Shown here: positions 7,190 through 9,824 of the stretch, piece after piece
Numbering within the stretch: position 1 is the stretch's first letter
Layout of the letters: the number at the start of each line of letters is the position of its first letter
Source: CAYJAZ01 sp964370095
GTDB taxonomy: Bacteria; Desulfobacterota; Desulfovibrionia; Desulfovibrionales; Desulfovibrionaceae
Length of the DNA: 9,824 bases
NCBI GenBank assembly: GCA_964370095.1
Contig: CAYJHJ010000073.1
Location: 1 to 9,824, forward strand
Direction of reading: 5' to 3'
Notes under the pieces: model-generated
Seen by the model: the letters and a program-made list of their open reading frames with translations, nothing else
What the model was told of the DNA's origin: nothing
Database searches by the model: none
Position numbers and translations under genes: made by a program

Positions 7190-7210
7190 AAAGGAGATAT
7201 TATGTGAATG
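7190..7210 (+). promoter_or_regulatory. Strong Shine-Dalgarno followed by ATG-TGA-ATG start-stop-start
   Basis: AAAGGAG (7190-7196) is the best Shine-Dalgarno in the intergenic region. The ATG at ideal distance (7202-7204, five bases away) is followed at once by TGA (7205-7207), and an ATG in the same frame comes directly after (7208-7210, eleven bases from the site). A ribosome loading at the first ATG would stop after one codon and could restart at the second. Translational tuning is an inference; a base error in TGA is the main alternative. Confidence 0.5.
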
Positions 7211-7339
7211 ATATTTGATTTAATACGTAGTATTACAATAAAAACAAAAGAACTTATTTTGAAACTCTTTAATAAAAAACCACATTCTATTCCTTCAATG
7301 AATGAAGTTCATAAAGGAAAAGATATAACAAAGGATTAA
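7208..7339 (+). CDS. Small ORF, 43-aa amphipathic lysine-rich peptide
   Basis: ATG at 7208 to TAA at 7337-7339, encoding 43 residues. I do not recognise it. Residues 1-24 (MIFDLIRSITIK, then TKELILKLFNKK) place Ile, Leu and Phe at about 2, 5, 6, 9, 16, 17, 20 and 21 with Lys and Arg between, consistent with a cationic amphipathic helix; the rest is polar (Ser, Lys, Asn, Asp). The reason to take it as real is context. AAAGGAG lies 11 bases upstream, the stop is one base before the next gene's ATG at 7341, and that gene's ribosome binding site (AAAGGA, 7330-7335) is inside this ORF, which suggests translational coupling. Odd feature: an ATG-TGA sits directly before the start. It could be a membrane-associated small protein, a leader peptide for the next gene, or chance. 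Confidence 0.5.
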   Translation: MIFDLIRSITIKTKELILKLFNKKPHSIPSMNEVHKGKDITKD

Positions 7340-7340
7340 A

Positions 7341-7604
7341 ATGTCATTTTTTTCTAAAGACTTATCTTTCAAAGCTATAGTTAAAAATACAAGCTTTGGG
7401 CTTATCGTTTTAATTGATGAATGGTATTGGCTCATCATAAACTCTATCTATCAAGTAAAATTGAAAAAAGCCAAAGCAAAAGCCTCACTTCTTTCAGGCG
7501 AAGAAGAAAAAATTTATCTTGAGCACATTGAAGAATTTACAAAAAATCATCTTTCTTTTCGTGAAATTCAAATAAAGAAAAGAAACAAATATCTAGAACT
7601 ATAA
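7341..7604 (+). CDS. Hypothetical protein, 87 aa
   Basis: Unrecognised 87-residue protein. The ATG at 7341 has AAAGGA (7330-7335) five bases upstream, and the stop is 10 bases before the rpiB ATG, so it is very likely translated as part of an mgtE/rpiB-side transcript. Residues 1-15 are mixed and basic. Residues 18-38 (SFGLIVLIDEWYWLIINSIYQ) are strongly hydrophobic and aromatic but contain Asp-Glu, so this is either a short membrane segment or a buried helix. Residues 40-50 are Lys/Ala-rich, and 52-87 are highly charged and probably helical (GEEEKIYLEHIEEF). No signal peptide cleavage site, cysteine or catalytic motif is visible. A small membrane-anchored or scaffold protein is possible; I assign no function. 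Confidence 0.75.
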   Translation: MSFFSKDLSFKAIVKNTSFGLIVLIDEWYWLIINSIYQVKLKKAKAKASLLSGEEEKIYLEHIEEFTKNHLSFREIQIKKRNKYLEL

Positions 7605-7614
7605 TGAGGACTTT

Positions 7615-8055
7615 ATGGAAATAAAACAGATAGTTATAGCATCCGATCACGCAGGCGTCGAATATAAAGAAAAAATTATTCTCCATTTGCAGAAAAAGGG
7701 CTTTATTGTTGATGACTTTGGTCCATATACTACTGATTCTTTTGACTATCCGGATTCAGCCCATAAAGTAGCAAACCACATTTCAGAAAACCCTAATTCT
7801 TTTGGCATACTTATTTGCGGAACAGGCATTGGAATGTCGATTGCGGCAAATCGCCATAAAAACATACGCGCTTCCTTGTGCACATGCGAATTTCAAGCAA
7901 AAGCCACAAGAGAGCATAATGATTCAAATATACTTGTTCTTGCTGCACGCATTACCGGCGAAGCACTTGCTTTGGCAATTATAGATGCCTATTTTGAAAA
8001 CTCCTTTGAAGGTGGCAGACATCTTAAAAGAATTGAAAAAATTGAAATAAACTAG
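7615..8055 (+). CDS. rpiB: Ribose-5-phosphate isomerase B
   Basis: Interconverts ribose 5-phosphate and ribulose 5-phosphate in the non-oxidative pentose phosphate pathway, in the cytoplasm. It has 146 residues, the usual length for the RpiB/LacAB family. The N-terminal IASDHAG motif gives Asp11 and His12. The loop GILICGTGIGMSIAANR supplies Cys68, which matches the catalytic base, and REHND gives His101, the expected ring-opening/phosphate residue. FDYPD (43-47) and the C-terminal F.GGRH.KRI.KIE are also typical. The ATG at 7615 has GAGG (7606-7609) five bases upstream and follows the 87-aa gene by 10 bases. LacA/LacB galactose-6-phosphate isomerases are related, but no lac genes are near and the motif set is that of RpiB. 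tlpA-like follows after 40 bases. Confidence 0.95.
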   Translation: MEIKQIVIASDHAGVEYKEKIILHLQKKGFIVDDFGPYTTDSFDYPDSAHKVANHISENPNSFGILICGTGIGMSIAANRHKNIRASLCTCEFQAKATREHNDSNILVLAARITGEALALAIIDAYFENSFEGGRHLKRIEKIEIN

Positions 8056-8095
8056 TCAAGTATATTATTACCTTTCAAATTAAAAGAGTAAATAT

Positions 8096-8557
8096 ATGAA
8101 AAATATTTTTAAAACCTTGCTTTTGTGTGCATGTTTATCTTTTTTTGCTGCACCAGTTCAAGCAGCTGAAATAAAACAAATAAATGCTCAAGAACTTTTG
8201 AGTGAACTTGGCGAAAATAAAGGTAAGATTATTCTTATTAATTTCTTTGCTACTTGGTGCCCACCTTGTATTGAAGAAATTCCGGATATCGTGAAAATTC
8301 GTGAAGAGTATGGCGAAGATAAACTTCTTATTCTTGGGCTTTCTGTGGATAATAACACTGCTCCACTCCCTGAATTTATTCAAAATATGAAGATCAATTA
8401 TCCTATATATCACTCAACAAACAGTCTTGCTGCCGCCTATCAAGTGAGTTCAATACCGCAAAATATTATTTATGATGCCAATCTCAAACCTGTGTATAAT
8501 GAATCTGGCGTCGTGAGCTATCAACTTTTGAAAGAAATTATTGAAGATCTTTTATAA
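8096..8557 (+). CDS. TlpA/ResA-like exported thioredoxin-fold protein
   Basis: A 153-residue extracytoplasmic thiol-disulfide protein. Residues 1-23 form a Sec signal peptide: MKN, a hydrophobic core, then VQA before Ala24, matching an AxA cleavage site; no convincing lipobox. The mature part begins EIKQINAQELL and carries the redox motif ATWCPPC (about residues 53-59) and the cis-proline segment SSIPQ (about 118-122), the hallmarks of the TlpA/ResA group that reduces disulfides, for example in cytochrome c maturation. At about 130 mature residues it is a minimal thioredoxin fold. The start at 8096 has a weak AAAAGAG eight bases or so upstream. It lies 40 bases after rpiB and converges with tsf at a shared terminator. 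The specific partner cannot be told from this window; ResA, TlpA and DsbE-like roles are all possible. Confidence 0.9.
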   Translation: MKNIFKTLLLCACLSFFAAPVQAAEIKQINAQELLSELGENKGKIILINFFATWCPPCIEEIPDIVKIREEYGEDKLLILGLSVDNNTAPLPEFIQNMKINYPIYHSTNSLAAAYQVSSIPQNIIYDANLKPVYNESGVVSYQLLKEIIEDLL

Positions 8558-8577
8558 AAAAACAATTTAGCTTAAAC

Positions 8578-8608
8578 AAAAAAGGGGAAAATAATTTCCC
8601 CTTTTTTT
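8578..8608. terminator. Bidirectional terminator between the TlpA-like gene and tsf
   Basis: AAAAAAGGGGAAA (8578-8590), a four-base loop ATAA (8591-8594) and TTTCCCCTTTTTT (8595-8607) make a 13-bp perfect stem. The A-rich left arm becomes a T-tract when read on the minus strand, so it can end both the rpiB-tlpA transcript (+) and the rpsB-tsf transcript (-). It lies 20 bases after the tlpA-like stop and 27 after the tsf stop. Confidence 0.9.
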
Positions 8609-8634
8609 ATATCTATTTTTTGTAAGTCAAATAA

Positions 8635-9477
8635 CTATGCACCAAGTTGGATACGAATAAATTTCGCAATTCCAAGTTCAGCACCAAGTGCTTTGCCTTC
8701 TGATTTCAATAAATCTGTGATGCTCATTTTATCATCACGGATATACATTTGATTTACAAGGCAAGCTTCTTTGTACATTTTTTGGACAGCACCTTCAGCA
8801 ATTTTTTCAACTATTTGATCTGGTTTGCCTTCATCACGTGCTTTTTGACGATATAATTCGCGTTCACGTTCAATATCAGCAGGATCTAATTTTGTAGAAT
8901 CAACTGCAAGTGGGTTAGCAGCAGCAACTTGCATAGCAATATTTTTTGCTAATTCAGAAGCTTTAGAAGCATCAACTGCTTTATCAGCAGTTAGTTCAAC
9001 CAAAACGCCCAATTTTTTGTTTGCGTGCACATATAAACCAATAATGCCACCTTCTGTTGAAGCATTATAACGAGCTGATTTGCCGATAGTGATGTTTTCA
9101 CCGATTGAAGCAACAGCAGAAGCAATATCGTCTTGCATTGTAGCAGGGTCTAAAGTTTCAGCACCTGATTTTACAAATGTATCAACTGTTTTATCAACTA
9201 ATTGCACAAACATATCACCACGAGCAACAAAGTCAGTTTCACAGCAAACTTCAACTAAGCAAGCTTCTTTGCTGTCAGCAGAAAGGTAAGAACCTACGAT
9301 TCCTTCACTTGTTGCACGGTCAGCACGTTTTGCAGCTTTTGAAAGACCTTTTTGACGAAGCCAATCAACAGCTTTTTCTAAATCAGCTTCACATTCTTGC
9401 AAAGCTTTTTTGCAATCCATCATACCGGCAGCTGTTTTATCGCGTAATTCTTTTACTAATGCAGCAGAAATATTCAT
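8635..9477 (-). CDS. tsf: Elongation factor Ts
   Basis: Guanine-nucleotide exchange factor that releases GDP from EF-Tu in translation. It has 280 residues, the normal bacterial length. The N-terminal UBA-like domain (about 1-55) has the conserved ELRDKTAAGMMDCKKAL and LRQKGLSKAAKRADR. The EF-Tu-contact motif TDFVAR is at 81-86 within the CCETDFVARGD signature, and the C-terminal core ends in the usual basic/hydrophobic tail (IAKFIRIQLG). The ATG at 9477 has AGGAG (9490-9486) eight bases upstream. It is the second gene of the rpsB-tsf pair, 66 bases after the rpsB stop. That gap carries a perfect 8-bp hairpin whose base touches the AGGAG. Confidence 0.98.
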   Translation of the reverse strand: MNISAALVKELRDKTAAGMMDCKKALQECEADLEKAVDWLRQKGLSKAAKRADRATSEGIVGSYLSADSKEACLVEVCCETDFVARGDMFVQLVDKTVDTFVKSGAETLDPATMQDDIASAVASIGENITIGKSARYNASTEGGIIGLYVHANKKLGVLVELTADKAVDASKASELAKNIAMQVAAANPLAVDSTKLDPADIERERELYRQKARDEGKPDQIVEKIAEGAVQKMYKEACLVNQMYIRDDKMSITDLLKSEGKALGAELGIAKFIRIQLGA

Positions 9478-9489
9478 AATATATTCTCC

Positions 9490-9508
9490 TATTTGGCAAA
9501 GCCAAATA
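9490..9508 (-). promoter_or_regulatory. Perfect hairpin abutting the tsf ribosome binding site
   Basis: On the minus strand TATTTGGC and GCCAAATA form an 8-bp stem with a TTT loop, lying between the rpsB stop and the tsf start. Its last base is the first A of the tsf AGGAG site. No T-run follows, so it is not an ordinary terminator. It could stabilise the 3' end of rpsB mRNA after processing or affect access to the tsf start. Confidence 0.5.
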
Positions 9509-9543
9509 TTTTATTTTTTTATTGATAATTTGGAAAGCAAAAA

Positions 9544-9824
9544 TTATGCTTCTTCTTTTTCACTTGCTTCAACAATAGCTTCTGTTTCTAATTCATTGAT
9601 AGTTTTTTCTAAAGCTTTTTCAGCATCAACTGAACCATCATCTTTAGTTATTGCAGCGCCTTCAACACAAGCTTCTGCCATTGCGTTCACAAATAATTTG
9701 ATAGCACGAATAGCATCGTCGTTGCCGGGAATTACATAGTCGATAAGGTCAGGGTCGCAGTTAGTATCGGTGATAGCAACAATTGGAATACCAAGTTTGC
9801 GGCATTCTTTCACAGCAATGTCTT
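9544..9824 (-). CDS. rpsB: Ribosomal protein S2, 3' part (5' end outside window)
   Basis: Small-subunit ribosomal protein S2, needed to load S1 and for initiation. The frame is open from the window edge to the TAA at 9546-9544, giving about 92 C-terminal codons; the GTG at 9813 is an internal Val (reading DIAVKECRKLGIP). Typical S2 signatures are RKLGIPIVAITDTNCDPDLIDYVIPGNDDAIRAI and the following FVNAMAEACVEG. The tail of about 35 residues is strongly acidic and Ala/Glu-rich, as in many S2 proteins with a C-terminal extension. Followed by tsf on the same strand, the near-universal bacterial order. Confidence 0.97.
   Translation of the reverse strand, partial: DIAVKECRKLGIPIVAITDTNCDPDLIDYVIPGNDDAIRAIKLFVNAMAEACVEGAAITKDDGSVDAEKALEKTINELETEAIVEASEKEEA

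Noticed and set aside
7202..7207. TGA at codon 2 of the small ORF read as selenocysteine or as tryptophan.
   Set aside because: No SECIS-like hairpin is evident immediately downstream, and there is no second case of an in-frame TGA inside the other genes, so a genuine stop is the simplest reading.
8041..8095. A possible separate promoter for the TlpA-like gene in the 40-base rpiB spacer.
   Set aside because: Candidate boxes have poor spacing (14 bases) or poor -10 matches; co-transcription with rpiB is simpler.
8135..8413. A 92-codon minus-strand ORF opposite the TlpA-like gene.
   Set aside because: The + strand gene has a signal peptide and the WCPPC motif; the reverse frame is an AT-rich shadow.
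9410..9739. Open frames on the + strand opposite tsf and rpsB (109, 100 and 69 codons).
   Set aside because: They are antisense shadows of highly expressed, strongly conserved genes, with no ribosome binding sites or recognisable protein features.

Overview
This window is a piece of low-GC (roughly one-third G+C by eye) Gram-negative bacterial chromosome with densely packed housekeeping genes. A run of 10 Ns shows that it comes from a draft or metagenome assembly. DapL-type lysine/peptidoglycan synthesis, the NadB/NadA/NadC route to NAD, a Tat-exported DUF3179 protein and the rpsB-tsf pair are compatible with a Desulfovibrionaceae-like (Lawsonia/Bilophila/Desulfovibrio-type) organism. That placement is an inference from gene content and protein flavour; no taxonomic marker was compared.

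Layout. (1) Positions 1-719 (+) hold the 3' part of dapL, LL-diaminopimelate aminotransferase, which ends at a strong hairpin terminator. (2) Positions 833-5546 (-) hold a four-gene transcription unit read right to left: nadC, nadA, nadB, then a Tat-signal DUF3179 protein. The three nad genes encode all enzymes from L-aspartate to nicotinate mononucleotide. nadB is crossed by the N gap, which throws it out of frame only because of the arbitrary N count. A promoter with a 14-bp perfect palindrome in its spacer lies just upstream of nadC. (3) Positions 5762-8557 (+) hold mgtE (Mg2+ channel), a 43-codon small ORF, an 87-aa unrecognised protein, rpiB (ribose-5-phosphate isomerase B) and an exported TlpA-like thioredoxin. 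The last four are closely spaced and probably co-transcribed. (4) Positions 8635-9824 (-) hold tsf (EF-Ts) and the 3' end of rpsB (ribosomal protein S2), with a compact hairpin touching the tsf Shine-Dalgarno sequence.

The + and - units converge twice, at about 740-770 and 8578-8608. Both junctions carry essentially the same GGGGAA/TTCCCC hairpin terminator, and the second is clearly built to work in both directions.

Most of the window is ordinary core metabolism. I did not find a clear undescribed multi-gene system. The parts worth a second look are the small-ORF region between mgtE and rpiB, with its ATG-TGA-ATG start-stop-start arrangement; the DUF3179 protein that has serines at its family's usual Cys-x-x-Cys; the palindrome in the nad promoter; and the hairpin at the tsf ribosome binding site. 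No gene-free stretch exceeds 300 bases.
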